From: an uncultured Oscillibacter sp.
GTDB lineage: Bacteria; Bacillota; Clostridia; Oscillospirales; Oscillospiraceae
Direction: 5' to 3'
DNA length: 40,920 nucleotides
Assembly: GCA_947644365.1 (NCBI GenBank)
Contig: CANRYZ010000010.1
Coordinates: forward strand, 1 to 40,920
The number at the start of each line of letters is the position of its first letter. Position 1 is the first letter of the stretch. The translations under genes and the position numbers were made by a program. A model generated the notes under the pieces. That model searched no databases and had not been told where the DNA came from. It was given only the letters and a program-made list of their open reading frames with translations. Shown in pieces: positions 7,808 to 15,528 of the stretch.

Positions 7808-7987
7808 ATGAGCTTGACTATGTTTCTCATTCCCACCGGGCTGGCGCTGTTCATCCTGGCCGTGGTGCTGCTGGTCCAGGGGGCGCGGCAGGGCCACAGG
7901 GGGAAGCTCTTCTCCTCGGTGGGGATTCTGGCAATTCTGGCGGCCGGGTGCGCGGTGATGATGGAGTTCATCACCCGGCCGCTGTGA
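7808..7987 (+). CDS. Small two-helix membrane protein, 59 aa
   Basis: Start ATG 7808 with an excellent AAAGGAGGTG ribosome binding site and a promoter just upstream. The 59-residue product has two hydrophobic segments (about 5-22 and 35-52) joined by a short basic loop (RQGHRGK). It ends 16 bases before the DUF2975 gene, so both are probably made together. I recognise no family. The strong initiation signals and the two-helix pattern argue that it is real. Confidence 0.75.
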   Translation: MSLTMFLIPTGLALFILAVVLLVQGARQGHRGKLFSSVGILAILAAGCAVMMEFITRPL

Positions 7988-8003
7988 GAGGGGGAGAAGC
8001 GCT

Positions 8004-8585
8004 ATGGAAAAATTCTCAGTGCAGAAAATCGCCTCGGTCTTGCGTATATCCGTACTGATCACTTTTATCTGTAACATCCTGGCCCTGTTTCTGGTGCCGG
8101 GTCTGGTGTACTTCCGCTCCGACATCGCCCGCAGGATGGAATTCTCCCAGCTCCAGCGCATCTTCGATTACGATTTTGATGACGGTCTCGGTAATCTCCT
8201 GGGCATTTACCTGACGGAAGTCTGGAAGGAGCCCTACACAGCGGTGCTGACGCTGTTCCTATTGTTTTCCGGGATGTGCACAGCGGTGATTCTGTTACAG
8301 GCCATCCGCGTCCTGTGCACCATTGTGGAGGGAAACCGAAATCCCTTCTCCATAGAGAACGCCGCCAGCCTTCGCCGTGCCGCCGTGTGCTGCTTCCTCA
8401 TCGCCGCCGCGGCCTTGGCCCGGGTGATTTTCAGCGTCTGCTACTACCGCTCCCCCCTGCCCCTGGCCACCTACAACGCCCTCTTCGTCCCCATGTTCGC
8501 CATGGGCGGGCTGCTGTGCCTGGTCATGTCCGCCCTCTTCCGCCAGGCGGCGGAGATGAAGGCGGAGAACGACCTGACGATTTGA
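8004..8585 (+). CDS. DUF2975 membrane protein
   Basis: 193 residues with four predicted membrane segments (about 12-32, 70-95, 125-147, 155-177). The segment GNRNPFSIENAASLRR (about 113-128) and the ending ENDLTI are typical of DUF2975 proteins, which usually precede a small YozG-like HTH gene, as here. The function of the family is unknown; a membrane partner of the adjacent regulator is the usual guess. The regulator starts 8 bases after its stop. Confidence 0.85.
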   Translation: MEKFSVQKIASVLRISVLITFICNILALFLVPGLVYFRSDIARRMEFSQLQRIFDYDFDDGLGNLLGIYLTEVWKEPYTAVLTLFLLFSGMCTAVILLQAIRVLCTIVEGNRNPFSIENAASLRRAAVCCFLIAAAALARVIFSVCYYRSPLPLATYNALFVPMFAMGGLLCLVMSALFRQAAEMKAENDLTI

Positions 8586-8593
8586 GGTGGGCC

Positions 8594-8812
8594 ATGATTG
8601 TGGTGAATTTGGACGTGATGATGGCAAAGCGGAAGATGACCCTCTCCCAGCTGTCGGAGAAGGTGGACGTGACATTGGCAAACCTGTCCATCCTGAAAAA
8701 CAACAAGGCCAAGGCGGTGCGCTTCTCCACCCTGGAGGCCGTCTGCGCCGCCCTGGACTGCCAGCCGGGGGACATCCTGGAATTTGTGCCGGACCGGGAA
8801 GCCGGCCGGTAA
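8594..8812 (+). CDS. Small HTH regulator (Cro/CI, YozG-like)
   Basis: 72 residues, start ATG 8594 after GAGGTGGG. The product is essentially one helix-turn-helix: MTLSQLSEKVDVTLANLSILKN is helices 1-3 (about 13-34), then FSTLEAVCAALDCQPGDILEF closes the domain. This matches the short YozG/XRE proteins encoded with DUF2975 genes. It probably autoregulates this cluster; an inverted repeat lies just after the gene (8823-8843). Confidence 0.88.
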   Translation: MIVVNLDVMMAKRKMTLSQLSEKVDVTLANLSILKNNKAKAVRFSTLEAVCAALDCQPGDILEFVPDREAGR

Positions 8813-8822
8813 ATGAAATAAC

Positions 8823-8843
8823 CTGTCCACAGACAGTGGACAG
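8823..8843. repeat. 8-bp inverted repeat, possible operator
   Basis: CTGTCCAC (8823-8830) and GTGGACAG (8836-8843) around AGACA, in the 51-bp gap between the HTH gene and the DUF4173 gene. There is no T run, so a terminator is unlikely. The position fits an operator or an mRNA hairpin in front of the next gene. Confidence 0.5.
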
Positions 8844-8863
8844 TCCGAACAGGAGAATCTGAT

Positions 8864-10384
8864 ATGGACAACATGGAAAAGGCCCTCGTTCCCGAGGGCG
8901 CGGCGAAGCCTGCCCAAACTGCGCGGAAAATCTACGAGACCTCCCCTCACGGCCGTCTCCTCCTGGCGGGGACGCTGGCCTTCTGTCTCCTCCTGGTGAA
9001 CGCCCTCTCCTGGCCCTGGGGCATGGGGAACACGGCGGCGGTCTTCGCCTGGTACGCCCTGCTGCTTCCGGCCATGGGCCGGGAGGCCCTGCTCCGCCGC
9101 CGGGAGAGCCGGGTGCTGCTGATATACAATCTGCTGCTGGCGGCCTCCTTCGCCCTGACCTCCAACCCCTGGTTCCGCCTCTGGAATTTCCTGGCCCTGA
9201 CGCTGCTGGTCCCCCTCCACGCCGCCTCTCTGGCCTCCGGGGACCTGCTGCCCTGGTGGCGGCCCGCCATGGCGGGGGAGCGGCTGGGACTGCTGTGCCG
9301 CGGCGTCTTCTGCCACCTGGGGGCGGCCCCCGCGGCCCTCTCCGCCGGACGGGAGAAAAAGAGCCTCAGCCTCGCCGTGATCCTGGGGGCGGCCGCCGCC
9401 CTGGGGCTGGTGTCCGCCCTTCTGCCCATTCTGGCCTCCGCCGACGCCCTGTTTGCCGCCGCCACCCGGGGGCTGACGGAGTTCATCCGCCTCCACTTCG
9501 CCCGGGGGCTCTGGAAGCTCCTCTGGGCCCTGGTGCTGACCCCCTTCTTATCCGGGATGCTGTACTGTCTGCGGCGCGTGCCCGTCAAGCCCAGGGTCCG
9601 TACGCTCTACACGGTGGACAGCGCCCTCTTCGCCATCGTCCTGGGGGCCCTGGACGTGCTGTACCTGCTGTTTCTGGCGGTACAGTCCGCGGGGCTCTTC
9701 GGCGGGCCGAAGTACCTGGCCCAGCGGGGCGTCTCCTACGCCGAGTGGGCCCGCAGCGGCTTTTTCCAGATGGTGGGCGTCGCCGTCTTGAATCTGGCGG
9801 CGGTCATGGCGGCCCTGACCATCGCCCAGCAGGAGGACCGGAGCTGGCGGGCTGTCCGGGCCCTGGCGGCGGCGCTGGTGGGGGAGAGCCTGGTGCTCCT
9901 GGCCTCCGCCGCCTGGCGCATGACCCTGTATGTCTCCGCCTACGGCCTCAGCTTCAAGCGGTTCATGACCTACTGGGGCATGGTGATGACGGCTCTGTTC
10001 CTGCTGGCGGCCCTGGAGAAGGTCTGGAAGCCGGACCGCTCCTTTTTCCGCCGGGCCGTCCCCCTGGCTCTGGCGGGGTGGCTGGTGATCAACTGCATCC
10101 CCGTGGACTATCTGGTGGCGAAGAATCAGGTGGACCGGTACCTCTCCGGTGAGAGTCCCACACTCAGCGTCCACTATCTGGCCTATTCCCTGTCCTATGA
10201 TACGCTCTCTCAACTGGAACGGCTGGACCCCGCGCTGCCCCTGGCCGCCTGTGAGGGAGACTGGTGGGGCACTACCAAAACAGCAGGCAGTTTGCTGCTG
10301 GGACGCCGGGCCCAGGCCCGGCAGGACTGTGCCGACTGGCGCGGCTGGAATCTCTCCGCCTGTCTGGCCGCCGGCAGAGACTGA
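8864..10384 (+). CDS. DUF4173/DUF4153 polytopic membrane protein
   Basis: 506 residues with about eleven hydrophobic segments. The middle carries features of the DUF4153/DUF4173 family: an LFGG-type turn (SAGLFGGPKYLAQRG, ~275), YAEWARSGFFQMVGVAVLNL (~290) and the later AYGLSFKRFMTYWGMV (~365). The last ~100 residues form a soluble tail after NCIPVDYLVAKNQVDRY. Function is unknown; members often sit beside small HTH regulators and DUF2975 genes, as here. Start ATG 8864 has AGGAG nearby. A terminator follows the stop directly. Confidence 0.82.
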   Translation: MDNMEKALVPEGAAKPAQTARKIYETSPHGRLLLAGTLAFCLLLVNALSWPWGMGNTAAVFAWYALLLPAMGREALLRRRESRVLLIYNLLLAASFALTSNPWFRLWNFLALTLLVPLHAASLASGDLLPWWRPAMAGERLGLLCRGVFCHLGAAPAALSAGREKKSLSLAVILGAAAALGLVSALLPILASADALFAAATRGLTEFIRLHFARGLWKLLWALVLTPFLSGMLYCLRRVPVKPRVRTLYTVDSALFAIVLGALDVLYLLFLAVQSAGLFGGPKYLAQRGVSYAEWARSGFFQMVGVAVLNLAAVMAALTIAQQEDRSWRAVRALAAALVGESLVLLASAAWRMTLYVSAYGLSFKRFMTYWGMVMTALFLLAALEKVWKPDRSFFRRAVPLALAGWLVINCIPVDYLVAKNQVDRYLSGESPTLSVHYLAYSLSYDTLSQLERLDPALPLAACEGDWWGTTKTAGSLLLGRRAQARQDCADWRGWNLSACLAAGRD

Positions 10385-10419
10385 AAAAAGAGCGTGGACA
10401 GTCGTCCACGCTCTTTTTT
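10384..10419. terminator. Bidirectional intrinsic terminator
   Basis: A run 10384-10389, stem GAGCGTGGAC (10390-10399) with 10404-10413, loop AGTC, T run 10414-10419. Serves the convergent DUF4173 and SGNH-hydrolase genes. Confidence 0.93.
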
Positions 10420-10429
10420 ATCGGCCTCT

Positions 10430-11290
10430 CTATTTTCCGCTCTCTATACTGTGGGTCCGCAGGTACTCCAGCCAGACCTTACACCCAGCCGTATTCAGGT
10501 GGATGCCCTCAAAGGTCAGCTCCGGCGGCAGGCATCCGTCCTCGCCCGTCAGGGCCTCCGCCACGTCCACCAGGGCGCAGTCCTTCTCCTCCGCCAGGGT
10601 CCGGATCACCTCGTTGTACACGCCGATGCGCTCGTTGTTCACATAGCTACCCTTGGCGTCCTGCCCGGCGCTCACCGGCAGGATGGTCTGGAGGACGATC
10701 TCCGCGTCCGGATGGTCCTCCCGGACCCGGTCAATCACCTTGGCGTACTGGTCCTGGAAGGTCTCCTTTTTGCTCCAGCCCAGCTCGTTGACCCCCAGCA
10801 TCAGGTAGACCTTGCCGCACTCGCTCTCCGCCAGGGCGTCCAGCAGGGGGACCTTCTCTCCCCGGCCCTCCGCCGGCCAGACCTTCTTGGTGAACACGGA
10901 CTCCACCGTGGCTCCCACGCCGTAGAGGTAGGCGCCGGTCTTCAATCCGCTGTACAGGTGGAACCCCTCCGTGCGGGAATCCCCCAGGAACACGGCGTCC
11001 TCGAAATATGTATCCTCCACGGCCTCGCTCTCCGGCACAGGGCCGAAGGACTCCTCCGAAACTACCATAGTAGTTTTTATCTGCGCGCGTTTCACTATTG
11101 CGGCAGTACCGCGATTCGTATTCGTCTCGCTGCGCACTATCGCAATAGTGTCTCCGGCTTTCGCCGCCGCCAGCTCCTGAACGGCGCCCGCCGGTCCTCC
11201 CGGCGTCAGCAGCTCCGCGGACACCACCAGCATCGCCAGCACCGCCGGCGCTTTTTTCCAATTCCGTCTCCTCTTCCGCTCTCCCGCCAT
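10430..11290 (-). CDS. SGNH/GDSL-family hydrolase, membrane-anchored or secreted
   Basis: 286 residues from ATG 11288-11290, chosen because GGGGGAG precedes it; an upstream ATG at 11314 has no ribosome binding site. A basic N-terminus (ERKRRRNWKK) and a hydrophobic segment make a signal peptide or anchor. The catalytic domain has block I VFLGDSRTEG (nucleophile Ser), block III LMLGVNELG (Gly/Asn) and block V GIHLNTAG (His). The family includes extracellular lipases and acetylesterases acting on cell-wall or polysaccharide acyl groups; the substrate is not predictable. Between the signal and the catalytic domain, residues ~45-80 use codons (ATA, ACT, AAT, GTA) uncommon in this genome and contain inverted repeats. 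Confidence 0.87.
   Translation of the reverse strand: MAGERKRRRNWKKAPAVLAMLVVSAELLTPGGPAGAVQELAAAKAGDTIAIVRSETNTNRGTAAIVKRAQIKTTMVVSEESFGPVPESEAVEDTYFEDAVFLGDSRTEGFHLYSGLKTGAYLYGVGATVESVFTKKVWPAEGRGEKVPLLDALAESECGKVYLMLGVNELGWSKKETFQDQYAKVIDRVREDHPDAEIVLQTILPVSAGQDAKGSYVNNERIGVYNEVIRTLAEEKDCALVDVAEALTGEDGCLPPELTFEGIHLNTAGCKVWLEYLRTHSIESGK
11060..11150. repeat. Two inverted repeats in an AT-richer insert within the SGNH gene
   Basis: AAACTAC/GTAGTTT (11060-11066 with 11071-11077, followed by TT) and the perfect 10-bp pair CACTATTGCG (11093-11102) and CGCAATAGTG (11141-11150). They fall in the linker-coding part of the hydrolase gene. Composition differs from both flanks. Confidence 0.55.
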
Positions 11291-11333
11291 ATGACTCCCC
11301 CGCTCCCGCGCCATGGTTTTTCGATACGCTCTT

Positions 11334-11363
11334 ATTATACATCATCCCGTCGAAAAATGTCGA
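11334..11363 (-). promoter_or_regulatory. Promoter of the SGNH hydrolase gene
   Basis: Minus strand TCGACA (11358-11363), 18 bp, TATAAT (11334-11339), 44 bases before the chosen start at 11290. Confidence 0.65.
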
Positions 11364-11456
11364 AACAAATCAGTAAAAAATTGATGACAAATTCTTTACA
11401 ATTCTTACAAAAGCAGGGGAATTTTTTTACCGTTTCCGCCTGCGCCGGCAGGCAAA

Positions 11457-11484
11457 CGCCCGCGGCCTTGTACGGCCGCGGGCG
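11457..11484 (-). terminator. Terminator-like hairpin after the nucleotidyltransferase gene
   Basis: Perfect 11-bp GC stem (11457-11467 with 11474-11484), loop of six, 9 bases past the stop of the leftward gene. Only a short T run (CGTTTG) follows on the minus strand. Confidence 0.7.
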
Positions 11485-11492
11485 CTTAGGCA

Positions 11493-12410
11493 TTATTCCC
11501 GCAAATTCTCAGGGTAGGCGCCCGCCTGGTGGAGCTTCCGCAGCTCCTCCGACACGCTCTCCCGGTCCTCCCGGTAGGTCATGCCGAACCACTTGTCGGC
11601 GGAGCGGAGGACGGAGACCTCCAGCTCCCCGGCGCGCAGCAGGTCGTCCACCATAATGGGCAGCAAACACTCGGACTTCGGGTCCCGGCCCCCCTCGCCC
11701 CGGAGGAACCTGGCGAAATAACTCTCCAGCACCGGGAAGATGGAGGGCATAAACCCCCAGTAGTTCATGGACACCGGGGACTCCGGGTCCAGAGGGCGGT
11801 CCGCCGCCAGGTCCCGCAGCGTTCCGTCGGGATAGAGCTGAATCCTCTTCGTCTCCTTGACGGACCGCAGCTCCCCGCCCTCCACGGCGCAGATCCCCCG
11901 GGAGACGGTGCCGTGGAGGCTGGCGGTGTTTTTCAGAAGATACCCCACCATGGCGGCCCTTCCCGCCGCGGGAAGGCGGGTCAGCTCCTCATACATGGTC
12001 CGGTAGGCGTCTATGCCGTAGTAGTCGTCGGCGTTGATGACACAGCAGGGCTCCCGGACCACGTCCGCCGCGCACAGCAATGCGTGGACGGTGCCGAAGG
12101 GCTTGGTCCGCTCCGGCGGCACCGTGTAAAACGAGGGCAGGGAGGAGAAGTCCTGAAAGGCGTAGGCCACCTCCACCGGGGAGCCGTCTCCGGCGGTCCG
12201 CCGCTCCAGATAGTCCCCGCAGAGACGGCGCACCAGCTCCTCCATCTCCGGCTTGATGATGAACACCACCTTGCCGAACCCCGCCCGCAGGGCGTCATAG
12301 ATGGAATACTCCATCAGGATCTCCCCGTTGGGGCCGATGCCGTCCACCTGCTTGCTGCCGCCGTAGCGGGACCCCAGGCCCGCTGCCATGATGACCAGGG
12401 AAGCCTTCAT
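11493..12410 (-). CDS. Sugar-phosphate nucleotidyltransferase family protein
   Basis: 305 residues. The N-terminus MAAGLGSRYGGSKQ is the G-x-G-x-R/S-K nucleotide-binding loop of NDP-sugar pyrophosphorylases, and VINADDYYG (~130) is the metal-binding Asp motif. The rest is a Rossmann-like transferase domain with no left-handed-helix acyltransferase or CBS extension. It probably activates a sugar phosphate with an NTP, or a similar phosphorylated alcohol, for polysaccharide or wall synthesis. No sugar-modifying genes are adjacent, so the substrate is unknown. The start has AGGATATT upstream on the minus strand. Confidence 0.85.
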   Translation of the reverse strand: MKASLVIMAAGLGSRYGGSKQVDGIGPNGEILMEYSIYDALRAGFGKVVFIIKPEMEELVRRLCGDYLERRTAGDGSPVEVAYAFQDFSSLPSFYTVPPERTKPFGTVHALLCAADVVREPCCVINADDYYGIDAYRTMYEELTRLPAAGRAAMVGYLLKNTASLHGTVSRGICAVEGGELRSVKETKRIQLYPDGTLRDLAADRPLDPESPVSMNYWGFMPSIFPVLESYFARFLRGEGGRDPKSECLLPIMVDDLLRAGELEVSVLRSADKWFGMTYREDRESVSEELRKLHQAGAYPENLRE

Positions 12411-12459
12411 AATATCCTCCGTATGCGGGCCGCCGGCAGCGGCCCTGTTTGATAATCAT

Positions 12460-12488
12460 ACTATAGCCCATCCTCCCCAGTTTTTCAA
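12460..12488 (-). promoter_or_regulatory. Promoter of the nucleotidyltransferase gene
   Basis: Minus strand TTGAAA (12483-12488), 17 bp, TATAGT (12460-12465). It is back to back with the divergent Fur-gene promoter (12495 on). Confidence 0.7.
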
Positions 12489-12494
12489 CCACCC

Positions 12495-12522
12495 TTGACT
12501 TTTTCTCCTGGTGATTTATAAT
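12495..12522 (+). promoter_or_regulatory. Promoter of the fur-ABC operon
   Basis: TTGACT (12495-12500), 16 bp, TATAAT (12517-12522). The likely start point lies inside or just before the Fur-like box. Confidence 0.8.
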
Positions 12523-12534
12523 AGAGCCATAATC

Positions 12535-12549
12535 TGAGAATGATTTTCA
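12535..12549. promoter_or_regulatory. Fur-family box (7-1-7 palindrome)
   Basis: TGAGAATGATTTTCA fits the 7-1-7 palindrome TGAnAATnATTnTCA used by Firmicute Fur-family repressors, closer to Fur than to PerR or Zur versions. It lies 12 bp past the -10 box, so a bound repressor would block the operon that encodes it. Confidence 0.78.
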
Positions 12550-12564
12550 AATTGGAGATGTCAT

Positions 12565-12978
12565 ATGCCTTACAACACCAAACAGCGGCAGGCCGTTCTC
12601 CGCTGCCTGGAGCAGCGGCCGGAGGAGGCCCTCACCGCCTGCGAGATTGCGGAGACCCTGCGGCAGGCCCAGCGCCCGGTGGGGCTGGCCACGGTATACC
12701 GCCAGCTGGAGCAGCTGGAGCAGACCGGCCAAATCCACCGGGTGGACACCGGAGAGGGGGCGCTGTATCAGTTCTGCGTCCACGGCGGCGCCCGGTCATG
12801 CTTTCTGCTCCGGTGCCGGAGCTGCGGCCGCATGGTCCACCTGGACTGCTCCCACCTGGAGGCGCTCTGCCGCCACCTGGCGGCGGACCACCGCTTTCAG
12901 GTGGATCCCCGCCGGACCATTCTCACCGGGCTGTGCGAGGCCTGCGGCGGAGAGGAGGCGTCCCATGGAGCGATCTGA
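12565..12978 (+). CDS. Fur-family metal-responsive repressor
   Basis: 137 residues. The N-terminal winged helix contains RPVGLATVYRQLEQLEQTG (about 37-55), the Fur recognition helix. The dimer domain has the structural-zinc pairs C84-C87 (CRSC) and C124-C127 (CEAC), typical of Fur, Zur and PerR. Start ATG 12565 has TTGGAGATG upstream. It heads an operon with a Zn/Mn-type ABC ATPase and permease, which favours Zur (zinc) or a manganese-sensing role, although the promoter box looks Fur-like. The next gene starts 14 bases before its stop. Confidence 0.9.
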   Translation: MPYNTKQRQAVLRCLEQRPEEALTACEIAETLRQAQRPVGLATVYRQLEQLEQTGQIHRVDTGEGALYQFCVHGGARSCFLLRCRSCGRMVHLDCSHLEALCRHLAADHRFQVDPRRTILTGLCEACGGEEASHGAI

Positions 12979-13678
12979 GCTGCTGGCCTGCCGGGACGTA
13001 TCCCTGGGCTACGAGGGTCAGAACGTCCTGACCCACCTGAACCTCTCCATCCGGGCGGGGGACTACCTCTGCGTGGTGGGGGACAACGGCTCCGGCAAGT
13101 CCACTCTCCTGCGGGGCCTGCTGGGCCTGCTGGTGCCCCAGTCCGGGGAGATCTGGCGGGCCCCGGAGCTGCGGCGGGGGGCCATCGGCTACCTGCCCCA
13201 GCAGACCCGGGCCCAGCGGGACTTTCCCGCCACGGTGTACGAGGTGGTGCTCTCCGGCTGTCTCAGCCAGCGGGGAAGCCGGTTCTTCTACTCCGCGGCC
13301 CAGAAGTCGGCGGCCCTGATGAACATGGGCAAGCTGGGAGTCCTGGAGCTGAAAGACGAGAGCTACCGGAACCTCTCCGGCGGCCAGCAGCAGCGGGTCC
13401 TGCTGGCCCGGGCCCTGTGCGCCGCCGGGCGGCTGCTGATTCTGGACGAGCCCATCACCGGCCTGGACCCCGCCGCCGCGCAGGACCTGTACAAGACCCT
13501 GTCCTACCTCAACGAAAAAGAGGGCATGGCCGTGGTGATGGCGACCCATGACCTGGGTCCCGCCCTGCGCCAGGCCCACATGGTGCTGCACATCGGCCGC
13601 GGCGGATTCTTCTACGGCGCCGCGGCGGAGTATCTGGCCTCTCCCCAGGGGCGGCGCTTTAAGGAGGCGGAGCTATGA
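12965..13678 (+). CDS. Metal ABC transporter ATP-binding protein (ZnuC-like)
   Basis: 237 residues from ATG 12965 (AGAGGAGG before it). It is a complete ABC ATPase: Walker A GDNGSGKST (~40), Q-loop YLPQQ, signature LSGGQQQR (~138), Walker B LLILDEPITGLD and H-loop ATHD. It resembles the zinc/manganese ATPases of the ZnuC/MntB group in length and in the short spacer after the Q-loop. It overlaps the Fur gene by 14 bases and the permease gene by 4 (ATGA). The metal is inferred from the context only. Confidence 0.9.
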   Translation: MERSELLACRDVSLGYEGQNVLTHLNLSIRAGDYLCVVGDNGSGKSTLLRGLLGLLVPQSGEIWRAPELRRGAIGYLPQQTRAQRDFPATVYEVVLSGCLSQRGSRFFYSAAQKSAALMNMGKLGVLELKDESYRNLSGGQQQRVLLARALCAAGRLLILDEPITGLDPAAAQDLYKTLSYLNEKEGMAVVMATHDLGPALRQAHMVLHIGRGGFFYGAAAEYLASPQGRRFKEAEL

Positions 13679-14484
13679 GCCTTCTCCAGATGTTCTCCTT
13701 CCCCTTCATGCAGCGGGCGCTGCTCGCCGGGGTGCTGGTGTCCCTGTGCTGCGCCCTGCTGGGGGTGTCTCTGGTCCTAAAGCGCTATTCCATGATCGGC
13801 GACGGGCTGAGCCATGTCTCCTTCGGGGCGCTGGCCATCGCCGTGGCCCTGGGGTTCACGCCGCTGTACTTCTCCATCCCCGTGGTGGTGCTGGCGGCCT
13901 TCTTCCTGCTGCGCATGGCGGGCAATCCCCGCTGGAACAGCGACGCGGCCATCGCCGCCGTCAGCGCCTCGTCCCTGGCCGTGGGCATCATGGTGATCTC
14001 CCGCACTACCGGCATGACCACCGATGTGGACAACTATATGTTCGGCAGCGTCCTGGCCATGTCCCGGGCGGACGTGGCGCTGTCGGTGCTGGTGTCCGCC
14101 GCGGTGCTGGTGCTGTTTGTGCTGTTCTACCACAAGCTGTTCGCCGTCACCTTTGACGAGAGCTTCTCCCGGGCCGCCGGGTTGAACGTGGACCGCTACA
14201 ACACCCTGCTGGCCGTTCTCACCGCCCTGACCATCGTCCTGGGAATGCGGATGATGGGGGCCATGCTGATCTCCTCCCTGGTGATCTTCCCCGCTCTGAC
14301 GGCCATGCGGCTCTTCAAGAGCTTTCGGGGCGTGGTCCTCTGCGCCGCCGCGGCCTCGGTGGCCTGCTTCTGCGCGGGGCTGACGGCGTCGTTTGTGTGT
14401 TCCACCCCGGTAGGGGCCACGGTGGTATGCGCCAACCTGGCGCTGTTTCTCCTCTCCTGCCTCATCGGCGCTCTGCGGCGCTGA
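13675..14484 (+). CDS. Metal ABC transporter permease (ZnuB/ABC-3 family)
   Basis: 269 residues with about eight hydrophobic segments. Family signatures: LVLKRYSMIGDGLSHVSFGALA (about 32-53, quoted here as the 'R-x-S-M-I-G-D-G-L-S-H' motif), and LGMRMMGAMLISSLVIFPALTA near 195-216 with its 'G-A-M-L-I-S-S-L-V-I-F-P' core. Translationally coupled to the ATPase (ATGA at 13675). No substrate-binding lipoprotein gene is in the operon, so the transporter needs one encoded elsewhere. A strong terminator closes the unit at 14546. Confidence 0.92.
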   Translation: MSLLQMFSFPFMQRALLAGVLVSLCCALLGVSLVLKRYSMIGDGLSHVSFGALAIAVALGFTPLYFSIPVVVLAAFFLLRMAGNPRWNSDAAIAAVSASSLAVGIMVISRTTGMTTDVDNYMFGSVLAMSRADVALSVLVSAAVLVLFVLFYHKLFAVTFDESFSRAAGLNVDRYNTLLAVLTALTIVLGMRMMGAMLISSLVIFPALTAMRLFKSFRGVVLCAAAASVACFCAGLTASFVCSTPVGATVVCANLALFLLSCLIGALRR

Positions 14485-14545
14485 CGCTGGGCTTTGCATC
14501 ATCTGCTCACAGCCCCCGCGTACAACTCCTGAAAACATGAGAAAA

Positions 14546-14581
14546 CCCCCGCCGCTCATTCAAGCGGCGGGGGTCTTTTTT
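14546..14581. terminator. Intrinsic terminator, probably bidirectional
   Basis: CCCCCGCCGC (14546-14555) pairs with 14564-14573; T run 14576-14581 for the plus strand and TTTTC on the minus strand. It lies between the metal-transport operon and the convergent gene ending at 14581. Confidence 0.92.
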
Positions 14582-15204
14582 CACGCGCGGGGCGTAAAGA
14601 GATTCCGGTTGTTCTCGTCCACTACCTCCACCAGCTGGCCCCGCTCAAAGAGGCCGATGGTCCCCAGGGGCAGGGGCATCAGGGCCAGCGCCGCCTCGCA
14701 GAAGGACAGGAGCTGGTAGGTCTGGATGCGGGTGTAGTCGGCGGGATCGTCGGAGCCCTCCTCGCCGATGACGCCCATGTACCAGCCGGAGTCCCCCTCG
14801 CAGGTGGGCTCCAGCCGCTGGAGATAGACGGTATTGGCCGTCCTGGCGGTGTTCTTCATGAGCATGGTGTCCTGGAAGGAGGTGGTCACCGCCTGCTCCT
14901 GGATCTGGGCTTTGTTCAGGATTTCCGTCTGCTCGTGGAAGATCCGCAGGCTGAGGGACAGGTCCTCCTCCGTGTCGGAGAAGGGGTCCCCCACATAGTC
15001 AAACGTCACCATCCGGAGCTCCGGGCCCTGCTTGACGAACTTGTAAAAGCTCCAGCCGATCTGGATGATGCTGCCGTCCTCCAGCACGCCGCCGGCCCTC
15101 TCCTCCTCCAGCAGGACGCCCGCCAGAAAATCCGCCGTGCACTTCCACTCCTCCCGGCAGGAAAGGGATATGAGCTTTCCGTTGATATTATATGTGTACT
15201 TCAT
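14581..15204 (-). CDS. Hypothetical protein, 207 aa, soluble
   Basis: Start at 15204 with GGGAGG upstream on the minus strand and a promoter at 15287-15315. It has no signal or membrane segment. The N-terminal half is β-rich; the C-terminal half (about 135-207) contains DSGWYMGVIGEEGSDDPADY and ends with a barrel-like LPLGTIGLFERGQLVEVV. The Gly-Trp ... acidic pattern is loosely like DUF2185 (Imm33-like immunity) proteins, but no toxin gene is nearby and I do not assign it. It appears to be a single-gene unit. Confidence 0.75.
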   Translation of the reverse strand: MKYTYNINGKLISLSCREEWKCTADFLAGVLLEEERAGGVLEDGSIIQIGWSFYKFVKQGPELRMVTFDYVGDPFSDTEEDLSLSLRIFHEQTEILNKAQIQEQAVTTSFQDTMLMKNTARTANTVYLQRLEPTCEGDSGWYMGVIGEEGSDDPADYTRIQTYQLLSFCEAALALMPLPLGTIGLFERGQLVEVVDENNRNLFTPRA

Positions 15205-15286
15205 ACGCTGCCTCCCAAATCATATTTTGAGCCCGAGCGGCATTTTCCCGGAGGTGCTGTCCCACGCTCTTCACTCTTTGTCTCTC

Positions 15287-15315
15287 ATCATATCAGATTC
15301 CGGCCTCCGGCGCAA
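15287..15315 (-). promoter_or_regulatory. Promoter of the hypothetical gene ending at 14581
   Basis: Minus strand TTGCGC (15310-15315), 17 bp, TATGAT (15287-15292), about 83 bases before the start codon. In the rest of the gap 15205-15528 I see only AT-rich sequence near 15400-15480 and no gene. Confidence 0.5.
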
Positions 15316-15528
15316 TCCCCTGTGTAGCCCGCGGCGGGCCGCAAACCGGGAAAATCAGCCATAACCCGCGGTTTTTCGCTGAAACCCCCGCCCAATCTCC
15401 GGCCTTTTATATTTTTTTTCAGATTCCCGTTCCCATCGACAAATTAAGACAAGTTTTCCGCATGATTTTGTGTATCATAAGGACGCTCCAATCCACATTT
15501 TGTGTTCGTTTAGAAAGGACGAAGAAAA

